NCBI GenBank assembly: GCA_947259225.1
Contig: CAMYLK010000018.1
Location: 1 to 64,000 of the forward strand
Direction of reading: 5' to 3'
Length of the DNA stretch: 64,000 nt
Source of the DNA: an uncultured Desulfobulbaceae bacterium
GTDB taxonomy: Bacteria > Desulfobacterota > Desulfobulbia > Desulfobulbales > Desulfobulbaceae
The position numbers and the translations under genes are program-made. Under the pieces are notes generated by a model. It had not been told where the DNA came from, did no database searches, and saw only the letters and a list, made by a program, of their open reading frames with translations. Positions 52,945-61,907 of this stretch are shown here, piece after piece (the first letter of the stretch is position 1; each line of letters begins with the position of its first letter).

Positions 52945-53244
52945 TCATGGCATCTTCAGAAGCCTCTCGCTTCTCCATATCCGAACGATACGGACCCGTT
53001 TTTTTTCTCTTCGGTAAACTATCCGAAATGGAGGCCGGATCAATTCCCGTAAATATTCAATTTCAAATTCGGGCACAACACGTCCCATATCTGGCTGATC
53101 GCTCAGAATTTCAATATCAGAAATTATATCGGCCACAAGTTTTTTACCGATGTCGGGGATATCCTGTTCCTCATAATAAGAAATGATCTCTTGTAGGTCA
53201 GCGAAAGCAGATTCGGCAAAAGTAATGGTAACTTTAGGCCTCAT
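52945..53244 (-). CDS. RelE/ParE-family toxin
   Basis: 99 residues: KVTITFAESAFADLQEIISYYEEQ, then GRVVPEFEIEYLRELIRPPFRIVYRR, a standard ParE/RelE fold with the conserved C-terminal Arg-rich strand. Family members inhibit gyrase (ParE) or cut ribosome-bound mRNA (RelE); the choice is not possible here. It starts 2 bp after the antitoxin stop. Confidence 0.9.
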   Translation of the reverse strand: MRPKVTITFAESAFADLQEIISYYEEQDIPDIGKKLVADIISDIEILSDQPDMGRVVPEFEIEYLRELIRPPFRIVYRREKKRVRIVRIWRSERLLKMP

Positions 53245-53246
53245 TT

Positions 53247-53516
53247 TTACTTTAATCCCAGCTCTTTTTTAACCTGACGTAGCGTTTTCTCTCTTCCTTC
53301 TTCCAGATCAACCATTCCTTTTACAACGGCCCGCATAAAGGAACGTTCTTCTTCTGCGGACTCAAAGTCCTGGAGGTTTTGAACGACAGCCACACCTCGT
53401 CCACGACTGGTAAGCAAAACCGGACGGTGTTCTTCTGTAACATGCCTGACGATTTTGCCGGGATTGGCTTTCAGGTCACTTAATGGAACAATATCTTCGG
53501 AAAATTTTACAGTCAT
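53247..53516 (-). CDS. Phd/YefM-family antitoxin
   Basis: 89 residues. The N terminus SEDIVPLSDLKANPGKIVRHV is the DNA-binding Phd/YefM part, followed by RPVLLTSRGRGVAVVQNLQDFE. The C-terminal half should wrap the toxin. GGAGGACAC gives the ribosome site. It precedes the toxin in a two-gene operon, with an operator-like direct repeat at 53541-53577. Confidence 0.92.
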   Translation of the reverse strand: MTVKFSEDIVPLSDLKANPGKIVRHVTEEHRPVLLTSRGRGVAVVQNLQDFESAEEERSFMRAVVKGMVDLEEGREKTLRQVKKELGLK

Positions 53517-53540
53517 ACTGTGTCCTCCATAAAAGAGCTG

Positions 53541-53581
53541 TTAACAGGTCTTATTATAGCACCATTTAACAGGTCTTGCAA
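53541..53581 (-). promoter_or_regulatory. Toxin-antitoxin promoter with duplicated operator
   Basis: On the minus strand TTGCAA (53581-53576), a 17-bp spacer and TATAAT (53558-53553) form a good sigma-70 promoter. The 12-bp sequence TTAACAGGTCTT occurs twice (53541-53552 and 53566-53577), 25 bp apart. One copy is in the spacer and one is just downstream of the -10, consistent with autorepression by the antitoxin complex. Confidence 0.75.
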
Positions 53582-53693
53582 ATCTGTGTTTGTTCGTATT
53601 GATCATACCTGCTGTTAATCATTTATTCACGAAACTGGTTTTGCCATCAATCACATGATTACGTAACAGAGCCGTTACTCGTACTCTGCTGAT

Positions 53694-53723
53694 AAAAAAG
53701 AAAGGCCGGATGAACCGGCCTTT
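53694..53723 (-). terminator. Intrinsic terminator of the Cys-rich repeat gene
   Basis: A 9-bp stem AAAGGCCGG (53701-53709) / CCGGCCTTT (53715-53723), loop ATGAA. On the minus strand it is followed by CTTTTTTAT. It lies 45 bp after the stop at 53768. Confidence 0.88.
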
Positions 53724-53767
53724 ACTCTTATCTGATAAATAGTGCAGATATGTTTTAAAAAAGAAAC

Positions 53768-54178
53768 TTATTCCTCGCTAACATCTTTGAGCGCCTGGGT
53801 GCAGCGCTTGCTGATCTTGCTGGAATTTTTATCCAGACACTCCAAGAGGCGGCCTTCACCCACAGCAACTCCAGAGCAGAATTTGTCCAGGTCCGCATCG
53901 CATTCATTTGCTACATAGCTGAGTGCTGCAACAAATCTCTCCAGCTGTACAGCCGCATCATACAACGCATACTCGCACTGACCGCTCAGCTTGTCGGAAT
54001 GGGCATACAGGCAAGCCAGAACACGACCATCTCCCGGAGTGACATTGCTGCAATAAGAGGTAAGTTCTTTCTCACACCCCTTGACCACAGACTCTACTAA
54101 TTCTTCAAGGGCCCATGCGGATGAAACAGATACAAGAAACATGGCCACGATCGCTGACAAAACAACTCTTTTCCTCAT
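53768..54178 (-). CDS. Exported protein with two GLG1-type cysteine-rich repeats
   Basis: 136 residues. A signal peptide ends near AWA (21-23). The mature protein has exactly eight cysteines in two modules with identical spacing, C-x7-C-x12-C-x11-C (C35, C43, C56, C68 and C93, C101, C114, C126). Each carries YCSNVTPGDGRVLACL or FCSGVAVGEGRLLECL. This matches the cysteine-rich repeat of the eukaryotic Golgi protein GLG1 (Cys_rich_FGFR), also found in exported bacterial proteins. Two disulfides per module are likely. The function is unknown. AAAGGAGG precedes the ATG. Confidence 0.85.
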   Translation of the reverse strand: MRKRVVLSAIVAMFLVSVSSAWALEELVESVVKGCEKELTSYCSNVTPGDGRVLACLYAHSDKLSGQCEYALYDAAVQLERFVAALSYVANECDADLDKFCSGVAVGEGRLLECLDKNSSKISKRCTQALKDVSEE

Positions 54179-54290
54179 GCCTGACCTCCTTTTATCATTG
54201 TAGACTTTCGTTTTATGAATGTCTTAACCACCTACACCTAACACCATACTTCATATCTTCTCACCATTAGCAGAAACAACCGGACAGAAT

Positions 54291-55514
54291 TTATTCTTGT
54301 TTCTCGCTGAGTCCATACTCCTTGTTGATCTCGTCATAAGTGGGCTGAATTACGTCACTCATGTCGTATTTGCCGCCAGCAATAAATTCCGAATAAGGAA
54401 TCCTTTCATTTGGATCGGGTACCTGCGGCTTCTCGGTTGCCGGAGGCGGCCAGACGTCTTCATCATAAATCGCCATCCGTACGCGAATGTCGTCCTTGGT
54501 GATGTTCCACACCATGTAGTCCTCGGCATAACTCAGCGGACCGTCATAGGTTGTCCTGACACGATCATTAATTCCGGCTGTGGTGTCAAAGTCCTTGAAG
54601 AAGTGATAGGCCACGGCCATCCGCGGCTTGATGATCGACATCATCTTGCCGAACGCTTCCGGTGCGGTGTGGATCTGGGTGCCCACCGCTAAAGCGCTTT
54701 GTGGTGTGAATTGAAACTTTTCAATCATGTCCGGCACAGTGACGAAGCACTCGTGAATCGCCAGGTCGGCATCTTTCGCATGCTTCGCGTACCATTTGTT
54801 GGGGTAGGTATCACCTCCGAACACGAATTTGAGTCCGTTCCACTCAAGGATGAAACTCACCGGGCCGTCCAGGGAGTGGATGGCCGGGATGGACCGGACC
54901 GTTACGCCGTTCTCCTGATAGATGATCTCATTCACACCATTGTAGTCAAATTCGGTAACCTCGAACTTTTGATATCCGCGCGGATCAGTTATTCCCTTAC
55001 GGCCGTCGAGATCCCATGTAAGTGCTTTGAACAAATGATCCAGCGCGTACTTCGTGCCTCTTTCCGGTGTATCGCCCTTTGGACCCCAAACGCGTAACGG
55101 CTTCTGGCGTCCAGCCAGCGCGCCACCGACAAACAATGCATCCAGATCACCAAAGTGATCGGTATGCAGATGACTCAAAAAGACCTTGTCGAGGTAATTG
55201 TAAGGGATCTGCATGGCGGCGATACGCTCCGCCGATCCGGTCCCGATATCGAAAATAAACTTGTCACCATTCCCCAGCTCGAGAATCCAGCACGACGCCG
55301 CCTGTTTCGGACGAGCCGTGGGCATACCGGTGCCGCAGGCAATCAACCGCATTTCGTTAGTCCCGAGGTCCTCGCTGTTGGGCGCGTAGAAATCCCGAGC
55401 TCGCTCCTTCACCGGGGAATACTCATCAGCCGCACCAACGGGACTCACTAGACACAACATCACGGTCATGAAGGTAATAGGTAACAGAATAAGCACTTTC
55501 TTCGTTGTGAGCAT
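54291..55514 (-). CDS. Exported metallo-beta-lactamase-fold hydrolase, GntH-like, copy 1
   Basis: About 407 residues from the ATG at 55514, with GGAGG 9 nt upstream; an ATG at 55523 is too close to the ribosome site. After the signal peptide comes an RNase Z/arylsulfatase-like MBL fold: CGTGMPTARPKQAASCW, the metal motif HLHTDHFGD, IPAIHSLDGPVSF, FGGDTYPN and AVAYHFFKDFD. The family was named for GntH of the guanitoxin cluster, but homologues are widespread and its chemistry is unknown to me. A close paralogue lies at 60609. No other guanitoxin genes are in the window. Confidence 0.85.
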   Translation of the reverse strand: MLTTKKVLILLPITFMTVMLCLVSPVGAADEYSPVKERARDFYAPNSEDLGTNEMRLIACGTGMPTARPKQAASCWILELGNGDKFIFDIGTGSAERIAAMQIPYNYLDKVFLSHLHTDHFGDLDALFVGGALAGRQKPLRVWGPKGDTPERGTKYALDHLFKALTWDLDGRKGITDPRGYQKFEVTEFDYNGVNEIIYQENGVTVRSIPAIHSLDGPVSFILEWNGLKFVFGGDTYPNKWYAKHAKDADLAIHECFVTVPDMIEKFQFTPQSALAVGTQIHTAPEAFGKMMSIIKPRMAVAYHFFKDFDTTAGINDRVRTTYDGPLSYAEDYMVWNITKDDIRVRMAIYDEDVWPPPATEKPQVPDPNERIPYSEFIAGGKYDMSDVIQPTYDEINKEYGLSEKQE

Positions 55515-55616
55515 GATTCTCATCCTCCATTTAGCTGAACAAATTAAAATTCATATATCAGGATTATTATTAATTTATATTATATCATACCTGACAGTAT
55601 TCAGACATTTAAGTTT

Positions 55617-56852
55617 TTACTGGGTAGTCATGATTTCCTGTAAACCAGGAGGAGCTGTCTCCCACTGATCAGTGCTGTTCCCTTTTTTGTAGCCAACCTC
55701 AAAGAGGGCGTTCATATAGCCAGTATCAAAGGCTTCCGGGCTTTCTTTTTCGAAATCATCGGGGATGCCTGTGAGGAAGAATTCAACGCCTGCACTCCTG
55801 GCGACAACATAATTACGGAATATGTCGCCGATAGACTGTGAGTTGATCATGATGTCAACGGTTCTGCCGGCAATGGCGATAATTCGTTTTGGCACCTGCT
55901 GGTAGGAGGTTGTGATTTCGGAATTGCGGATCATGTAAACTCTTGCCTTGATTGTACCCACTGTCTCCTTTCTTTTGCTCATAAGGTGTGCCAGGGTCTC
56001 AATACCAAAAACCTGGTTTATCAGACCACCATCCACATGCATTTCATCGTATCTTTTTCCTTCCTCTTCGATTGAGATGTACACAGGTGGAAAGGCGATC
56101 GGAATTGAGGCCGAGGCAAGCATGATATCCCGGAACAGTTGAGGTGCTTCCGGGTGGCCGGACAGGGCAATCGCGCCCATGTCCCAGACAACCAGGCGGC
56201 CACTGTCCAGATGGGTCGATCCAACAAAAAGCCTGCGGCCTTTTTTGTGTTCCATGCCAATCTGTTTTATTGTCTCAATAGTGACATATTTTTCCAGCAA
56301 TTGTGCTAAAGGGCTGCTGTTGGCAATTGCGTCACGTATCGCCATCATTTCACGAAGCCCTCGGACCTCATAAATGTTCTTTGCTGAGATACCTGTATAA
56401 ACAGCTTTAAGTTGTTCATCACTGCCTGAGCCAAGAAAGGCAAAGGGTGACATCAATGCGCCGGTACTTATTCCTGTCACAATGTCAAATTGAGGGCGGT
56501 TGCCGGCTGCTGTCCAACCGTTGAGAAAACCTGCCCCATAAGCACCGCTATCGCCTCCACCGGAAAGAGCAAGCAGTGTCAATACATTGCCAGACTGAGA
56601 GTATTTCTCCAAAACCGGGCCCAGACTGCCTGAAAAGAAATTAAGGTGTAGCGTTTCTCCCGGTTCAATGAAGGACCTGATCGAATCCAACTCAAGCAGT
56701 TGCACAGTTTTAACCAGTTCTTCAGGGACCGGTTTACGGATGGGGGCGGCGCAGCCCTGTAGAAAGGCAGTCGACAAAAGAATGCAACAATAAGCAATGA
56801 GTAATTGTTGGAGAGAATCAGAATGAAAAAATCTCCAGTTATAAGCCTTCAT
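55617..56852 (-). CDS. Patatin-like phospholipase, lipoprotein
   Basis: 411 residues from the ATG at 56852 (AAGGAG 10 nt upstream); a longer in-frame start at 57014 would overlap the preceding gene by 175 bp. The N terminus ends in a lipobox FLQGC (Cys34), so the protein is lipid-anchored. The patatin fold shows the oxyanion loop GGGDSGAYG (98-106), nucleophile elbow GISTG (Ser129) and catalytic Asp in VDGGLINQ. It probably hydrolyses phospholipids or acyl groups at the outer membrane. It overlaps the end of the upstream gene by 14 bp and so is coupled to it. Confidence 0.88.
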   Translation of the reverse strand: MKAYNWRFFHSDSLQQLLIAYCCILLSTAFLQGCAAPIRKPVPEELVKTVQLLELDSIRSFIEPGETLHLNFFSGSLGPVLEKYSQSGNVLTLLALSGGGDSGAYGAGFLNGWTAAGNRPQFDIVTGISTGALMSPFAFLGSGSDEQLKAVYTGISAKNIYEVRGLREMMAIRDAIANSSPLAQLLEKYVTIETIKQIGMEHKKGRRLFVGSTHLDSGRLVVWDMGAIALSGHPEAPQLFRDIMLASASIPIAFPPVYISIEEEGKRYDEMHVDGGLINQVFGIETLAHLMSKRKETVGTIKARVYMIRNSEITTSYQQVPKRIIAIAGRTVDIMINSQSIGDIFRNYVVARSAGVEFFLTGIPDDFEKESPEAFDTGYMNALFEVGYKKGNSTDQWETAPPGLQEIMTTQ

Positions 56853-58140
56853 TTTTCTTCGTCTCCTTGAGCAGACCAATTTCATTAACACTGATTGTAT
56901 CTGCAACATTTGTAAGCACCTGCCACCCCATTTCCTTGAGTCTCTCTCGGGCAAGATCACTAGCCCTTCCGAGTAGCCAAATCTGGGCTTTACCACTACC
57001 TGGTACATTGCCAATTTCTTCTAGCGCACCTGCAACCCTGCTGTTCCACGTCATGTAATCGACTGGAACTACAAGGATCTTGTTACCTTTGGCATCAGTC
57101 CCCCCCATTATTCGCATAACAGGATAAAGGTTTTTAATTTTTGCAACGTTGTTGTTATAACCAGCATACATCATGGTTATAGTAGTTATTGCCATGGCCA
57201 TGTCTGAGTCTTGCACCTGCAGAGCTACCATCAATACAACCTCACGGTTTGCTGTATCAGACATGAGCTCCAGTGCAGCTACAATGTATGTTTGCTGTCT
57301 GGGTGACAAATAGAGATTATTGATAAATAGATCACTCAGGTTGGGGTCTATCTGCATCTTTGCCAGTTTTTCCCGGTTCTGCTTTTTGAGTTCGCTCGGA
57401 GGTGTCATGGCTATTGCCTCGTTGAGCAGACGAGCAACATTAGAGGATGAATAAACAACCTTTGCAGGACCACCCAGAGGAAGGGTTGCGATGCTGATAG
57501 TTATCCCGCCGCCATAATCGGCCCAGGCAAGAGTATCCAGCTGGTCCTGCAGCACTTTGTTTGTCGAGTAAACATCAACATGGAATTTATGAGCGAGCTC
57601 CCGCTTTGACTGGGAAAAACCGATGAGCTGTTTAGCGCGACTGTCTTCTGTCTCTCCGGGGCTGCTTTGAAAAATGGCCTCTCCTGCTCGAGAAAAAAGG
57701 CTGGTCAACCCCTTCCCGGCACCTTTCAGGCTTTCTTCGGGGTCTGTGAAAAGGTGCTTGATGCCATCAACTGTACCTGCACCTGATTCTTTAAGCGATT
57801 TGGTAAAGGTATCACTCTCCTCGATCATCTTCATGGCGTCAATCGCTTCGATCTCAACGATCAGCTTGTAGAGAGCCACGTTTGAGGTTACTTCAAAGTT
57901 GCCGTGCTTTGAAGTGACCGTATAGGTGTTCATCAGACCATCATTTATAACCTTCTGGTCAACCTTGTACAGATCACTTTCAAAAAAGGACCAGGGAAGG
58001 ATATCGCTGGCTTTGAGTACCTGTTGAGGTTCATATTTTTCTGACGCATATGTTGGGCTTGAAAAAATTCCGGTGAAAATTGAACAGCTAACGGTAAAGA
58101 GGATAAGAAATGTAAGATTCTGTAGAGGTATTCGCATCAT
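56839..58140 (-). CDS. Exported protein of unknown function upstream of the patatin gene
   Basis: About 433 residues from the ATG at 58140, which follows AGGAG. A signal peptide (LTFLILFTVSCSIFTGIFSS) precedes a mature part that includes GHKDL-like loops (DGIKHLFTDPEESLKGAGKG), helical stretches and NRVARLLNEA-type lines. No catalytic motif is visible. It overlaps the patatin gene by 14 bp, so the pair probably works together, for example as partner or chaperone of the lipase. I cannot name a family. Confidence 0.75.
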   Translation of the reverse strand: MMRIPLQNLTFLILFTVSCSIFTGIFSSPTYASEKYEPQQVLKASDILPWSFFESDLYKVDQKVINDGLMNTYTVTSKHGNFEVTSNVALYKLIVEIEAIDAMKMIEESDTFTKSLKESGAGTVDGIKHLFTDPEESLKGAGKGLTSLFSRAGEAIFQSSPGETEDSRAKQLIGFSQSKRELAHKFHVDVYSTNKVLQDQLDTLAWADYGGGITISIATLPLGGPAKVVYSSSNVARLLNEAIAMTPPSELKKQNREKLAKMQIDPNLSDLFINNLYLSPRQQTYIVAALELMSDTANREVVLMVALQVQDSDMAMAITTITMMYAGYNNNVAKIKNLYPVMRIMGGTDAKGNKILVVPVDYMTWNSRVAGALEEIGNVPGSGKAQIWLLGRASDLARERLKEMGWQVLTNVADTISVNEIGLLKETKKNEGL

Positions 58141-58252
58141 TTTCTCCTGAACAGTTGACCGATGAAAAGTCAAAAAACAAAAGGACGGTATATCGAGCCT
58201 TTAATGGTGTTTGGCCGACAATGGGAGCTATCTCATATGTCAGGAAACGGGG

Positions 58253-58642
58253 TCAGGGCTTTTCAACAACTATATAGATCACTTCCGGGCCATCGTATAC
58301 AGGTTGGTAATAGACTCCGCCACAATGATAGTATCGTCTCTCCTGGTAATCATAAATAGTACAACTAGCAGGCAGGTGCCTATGTCTGCTGCCAATAGCC
58401 GCGGCAGTGGCACCAACAACCGCACCAGCGACAAATGCGCCGCCACGACCGCCACGCCGGTCGACCTCGACATGAACACTCTTATGTGCACGGCGACCGC
58501 CGCCACCATGACGGGCTCCTCCTCTTCGGGCCTCAGCCACACTGATTGTGACTAGATCCGAAGGGTCCAGGTTAATCCGATCAATATGTATGCCAAAACC
58601 AATTGTAAGAAGGCTTAACGTGCCGACAAATATCTTTTTCAT
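58253..58642 (-). CDS. Small exported glycine/arginine-rich protein
   Basis: 129 residues. A signal peptide-like start (KKIFVGTLSLLTIGFGIHI) leads to an Arg/Gly/His-rich stretch (EARRGGARHGGGGRRAHKS), a Gly-zipper-like hydrophobic segment (GAFVAGAVVGATAAAIGS, about 70-87) and a Tyr-rich C terminus with two Cys (ASCTIYDYQERRYYHCGGVY). Similar small proteins accompany DUF2092 genes, as here, where its ATG overlaps the stop of the DUF2092 gene. Function unknown. Confidence 0.75.
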   Translation of the reverse strand: MKKIFVGTLSLLTIGFGIHIDRINLDPSDLVTISVAEARRGGARHGGGGRRAHKSVHVEVDRRGGRGGAFVAGAVVGATAAAIGSRHRHLPASCTIYDYQERRYYHCGGVYYQPVYDGPEVIYIVVEKP

Positions 58643-59391
58643 TAGTTGCCCTCCGCAAAGGGAATTTCTTTCGCATCTTTCGGGGCTTTGAAAACAAAGA
58701 CCTCGTTATCAATGTCGTTGTGGCTCGTCCAGTCGAGAAAGGTTATTGTGTATTGGGGGGCCCCGGTAATCCAGCGCGAGGTAACAACATATTTCATTGG
58801 CAGCGGCTGCTGGCCTTTTGTTATCCAGATCTGCATATCGGTATCTGTTAAGCGAAACGCAAGTTGCGTACATAAGACACCATGCACAAGGGCGTCTCCG
58901 ACAACGAATCCTGAATTAATTGATGCCAGTAAAAATTTATAAGAATCATCTCGCAGAATATCCTGAGCAACGACTTGAATGTTGAGTTTCTCATGGAGTT
59001 TTGCGAAAACTTCGGGTAATGACGGCGGAGTATTAGTCGTGGCGAAGAAATTCAGATCCTTTCGGAAAAGAGTAAATGAGGAACCATCGTTAAACATCTC
59101 AAGCTCGCTTTCACCGTCCTTAACTTGGGCATGAAACTTATTCGGCCGCGCCATTTTAAACTGAATTTCTCTTGATGACATAATTTTCTGGCCATCATCT
59201 AAAACCACTTCCTCGTTTTCAAAGGCCTGGAAACTAACTATTTGTTGGCTTAACAGGTAGTCGTTCATCCGTTTCAGGATTTCAAGGGCCTCACTATCAA
59301 TCGACTTGTTGAGTTCCGCCCGACTCCAGGCGGGACTAAAAAAGATAAACAGGAATAGTATGGCCAGAAAGAGACGCATCCGATATATCAT
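58642..59391 (-). CDS. DUF2092-like exported protein
   Basis: About 249 residues from the ATG at 59391, four nt after GGAGGAAG. Signal peptide (LFLAILFLFIFFSPAWSRA). The mature part fits a LolA-like/DUF2092 fold: LKRMNDYLLSQQIVSFQAF, then REIQFKMARPNKFHAQV and MKYVVTSRWITGAPQYTITF. DUF2092 proteins are predicted periplasmic, beta-sheet proteins that may bind lipid or hydrophobic groups. It is translationally coupled to the Gly-rich protein. Confidence 0.82.
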   Translation of the reverse strand: MIYRMRLFLAILFLFIFFSPAWSRAELNKSIDSEALEILKRMNDYLLSQQIVSFQAFENEEVVLDDGQKIMSSREIQFKMARPNKFHAQVKDGESELEMFNDGSSFTLFRKDLNFFATTNTPPSLPEVFAKLHEKLNIQVVAQDILRDDSYKFLLASINSGFVVGDALVHGVLCTQLAFRLTDTDMQIWITKGQQPLPMKYVVTSRWITGAPQYTITFLDWTSHNDIDNEVFVFKAPKDAKEIPFAEGN

Positions 59392-59655
59392 TGAACTTCC
59401 TCCAGCAAATAATGGCAAAACAATCAATTCAGCAAATTTGATGCTGTCACCTTTTCAGTAGTTATGAGTAGCAGGTAGCCTGCAAATGGTATTGCAAATT
59501 TAACCAACAAGCCCATGGTATATTTTCGACAGGTCTTCGTTGATATCGAAAGATCTTGGCTTAAACTTCAGCAACAACGAACCAACAAGAGAACGAGTAC
59601 AGCTATCAGGACAGCCAAGCGGAATACATATAATTTTTTGAGCCCTGTTTATTAA

Positions 59656-60408
59656 TTAGTACTTAAAGCGCAAACCGACTCCAACGCCCAAATCATAGGA
59701 CCTGTCAACACCAATACCGATCAGACCGTCCACGTATGCGCCAAATCCTGGAGTAAACATTTTGCCAATTTGTAATTCGGCTGATGCAGGAACCGCATTG
59801 TCGTTTTCCCAGTCAAAGGGCATTTTGGCATCAAGTTTGCCCCAAAACTTATTCGGAAGCGCCTGAATGGCGATAAGTCGAAATGATGTTTTATTTACCT
59901 CTGGACCGTCATATTCAATAAAATGCTGAACCAAAGGAACCAGGACAAGACCACCTCCGGGATTAAGAGCCACACCAACCAACGGAGCTATCTGGTCCGA
60001 CCCTGAACCGATGCCCTTATCTTCATTCCCGAAATCCATAATCCACTCGATACCGATCGCCCATTTGTATTTCCATGTACCCCATTCACCAACCATCTTT
60101 TCAGGAAAATAAATGGGTTTTAAATGGAGCGACTCCCAGTCGCTCTTGCTGGACCCTGTCACATCGGTATCCCAATAGTGAAGATCATACTTAAGCTTGA
60201 GCTTCGGAGTTACCATGTACGCACTGTCCATGTAGATGTCATAGCGTTCCGGTCCATCGAGATCAAAATACTTTGCCCGCATGTCTGTATTGTTGACAGC
60301 TGCCAGGGGGCTAGAGGCGTTTTTACCTCCGTAGCTCTGCGTAACGCAAATAACAACAACGAAAAATGGGGCCAATAAAGTAAATATTTTCAATGTTGTT
60401 ACTCTCAT
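59656..60408 (-). CDS. Outer-membrane beta-barrel protein (transporter-like)
   Basis: About 250 residues from the ATG at 60408. A signal peptide (FTLLAPFFVVVICVTQSYGG) is followed by alternating strands (LKLKYDLHYWDTDVTGSSKSD, then KYKWAIGIEWIMDFG). The C terminus LGVGVGLRFKY ends in an aromatic residue as outer-membrane proteins do. It probably moves or binds hydrophobic compounds. The 164-bp gap upstream shows no clear promoter, so it may belong to the transcript starting at 63366. The 228-bp gap downstream (59428-59655) holds nothing recognised. Confidence 0.72.
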   Translation of the reverse strand: MRVTTLKIFTLLAPFFVVVICVTQSYGGKNASSPLAAVNNTDMRAKYFDLDGPERYDIYMDSAYMVTPKLKLKYDLHYWDTDVTGSSKSDWESLHLKPIYFPEKMVGEWGTWKYKWAIGIEWIMDFGNEDKGIGSGSDQIAPLVGVALNPGGGLVLVPLVQHFIEYDGPEVNKTSFRLIAIQALPNKFWGKLDAKMPFDWENDNAVPASAELQIGKMFTPGFGAYVDGLIGIGVDRSYDLGVGVGLRFKY

Positions 60409-60608
60409 CACGACAGTGGGGACAGATTCTAAATCTGTCCCCAAATAAGGTGAAAGTCACTCTTCAAATGACGCCAGATTTTTTCAAGACGATTTTCCTT
60501 TATTATTTACTCGGCTTGTACCATGGTCTGGCCGGCCGCCAGTCCTGCTGACAGGAGTTTTTCATTATTTTCTCTCTGCGTCAAATGGCTCCAGCCCCTT
60601 TATCAAGC

Positions 60609-61850
60609 TTACTTTTTCTTCATCATCTGCTTGCGCCAGTCCTGATCCTGGAGGTTGTATTTATTCATGTGTTTGTCGAGCAGTTCCTTTTGCGCCTTTT
60701 GAGTTTCCTCATCCCAACGCCCTTGAAGAATATAGGGGGTGTACTCGGTTGGGCGGCCTTTTTCAGGCGGCGGCTGGACTGCCTCGCCGGGCACAGCCCA
60801 GGCCTCCTCAGGTGATACGGCCATGCGCTCGGTAATTTCATCCCTGGTGATATTCCAGACCATCATGTCTGTGGCCATGGAGAGCGGGCCGCTATAGGTC
60901 GAACGGACCTCTTCGTACAGCGCGTAGCGAGTGCCTTCTTCGTTGAGGAAGTGGTACGCGACGGCGTGCCGCGGCTGGATTTCGCTCATGACCTTGCCGA
61001 ATGCCGGCCCAGAAGTATGGAAGGCGCAACAGGCCCGCCAGGCGAGTTGCGGCGGTTGATTATAATATTTCACGAACATTTCCGGATCCATGAAGCATTC
61101 GTGGATGGCGAGATCCGCATCTTTGGCATATTTGATGAACCATTTGTTGGGAAAAGTATCGCCACCGATGACAACTTTCATCCCGTTATATTCCAGGATG
61201 TAACTCACCGGGCCGTCGCCGGCATGAATCGCGGGGATGGAGCGGATGGTCACGCCGTTTTCCTGGTAGACGACCTGGTTCACTTCTTTATAATCGAACT
61301 CCGTCGTTTCAATGCCGCCGGGGGTCGGGCTTATCATGACGGCCCGGGTCATGTAGTCCCAGTTGGCGTGTTTCAGGAAATTGTCCATGGCATACTTGGT
61401 GCCCATGTCGGGCCGGGCACCGCTGGGTCCCCAGACTCGCAGAGCATTTGGCCGGCCGGCCGTCCAGCCGCCGGCCCAAAGTGCGTCGATGTCACCCATG
61501 TGGTCAGTATGGAGATGGGTCAGGAAGACCTTGTCGAGATACTGGTAGGGGATCATCAAAGCCGCGAGATTGGCCATGGAGCCTGACCCGATATCAAAGA
61601 TGAATTTGTCACCGTTACCCGTTTCCACCAGGAAACATGTGGCCGCCTGGGAGCGGCGCGCCGCCGGCATACCGGTGCCACAGGCAATAATGCGTATCTC
61701 GTCTTTCGCCAATGCCTCTGTTCCCGGGTAGTAAACATAGCGGTCAGGTGCGGTACCTGTGGGGTCAGTCACCTTGCCGCCGGCTGCAAAGGCTGTGCCG
61801 AAAATAAGGATTAAGGCTAATCCTGACAGAAGTGCAATGAGTCGTTTCAT
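60609..61850 (-). CDS. Exported metallo-beta-lactamase-fold hydrolase, GntH-like, copy 2
   Basis: 413 residues. Signal peptide (LIALLSGLALILIFGTAFAA). The fold matches copy 1 motif for motif: CGTGMPAARRSQAATCF, HLHTDHMGD (112-120), AIHAGDGPVSYILEYNG, GGDTFPNKW and AVAYHFLNEEG. The two look like clear paralogues (identity not computed). Differences near the active site (GDGPVSYI against LDGPVSFI) could alter substrate. It lies 57 bp after the beta-barrel gene, in the putative sigma-54 operon. Confidence 0.85.
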   Translation of the reverse strand: MKRLIALLSGLALILIFGTAFAAGGKVTDPTGTAPDRYVYYPGTEALAKDEIRIIACGTGMPAARRSQAATCFLVETGNGDKFIFDIGSGSMANLAALMIPYQYLDKVFLTHLHTDHMGDIDALWAGGWTAGRPNALRVWGPSGARPDMGTKYAMDNFLKHANWDYMTRAVMISPTPGGIETTEFDYKEVNQVVYQENGVTIRSIPAIHAGDGPVSYILEYNGMKVVIGGDTFPNKWFIKYAKDADLAIHECFMDPEMFVKYYNQPPQLAWRACCAFHTSGPAFGKVMSEIQPRHAVAYHFLNEEGTRYALYEEVRSTYSGPLSMATDMMVWNITRDEITERMAVSPEEAWAVPGEAVQPPPEKGRPTEYTPYILQGRWDEETQKAQKELLDKHMNKYNLQDQDWRKQMMKKK

Positions 61851-61907
61851 TTGAAAGCTCCTTTCTTGTTCTTTCTGTACTTAATTCATGACAATGTTGA
61901 ATTGTTA

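Noticed and set aside
54297..55097. Two plus-strand open frames opposite the GntH-like gene
   Set aside because: Antisense shadows of a gene with clear MBL motifs.
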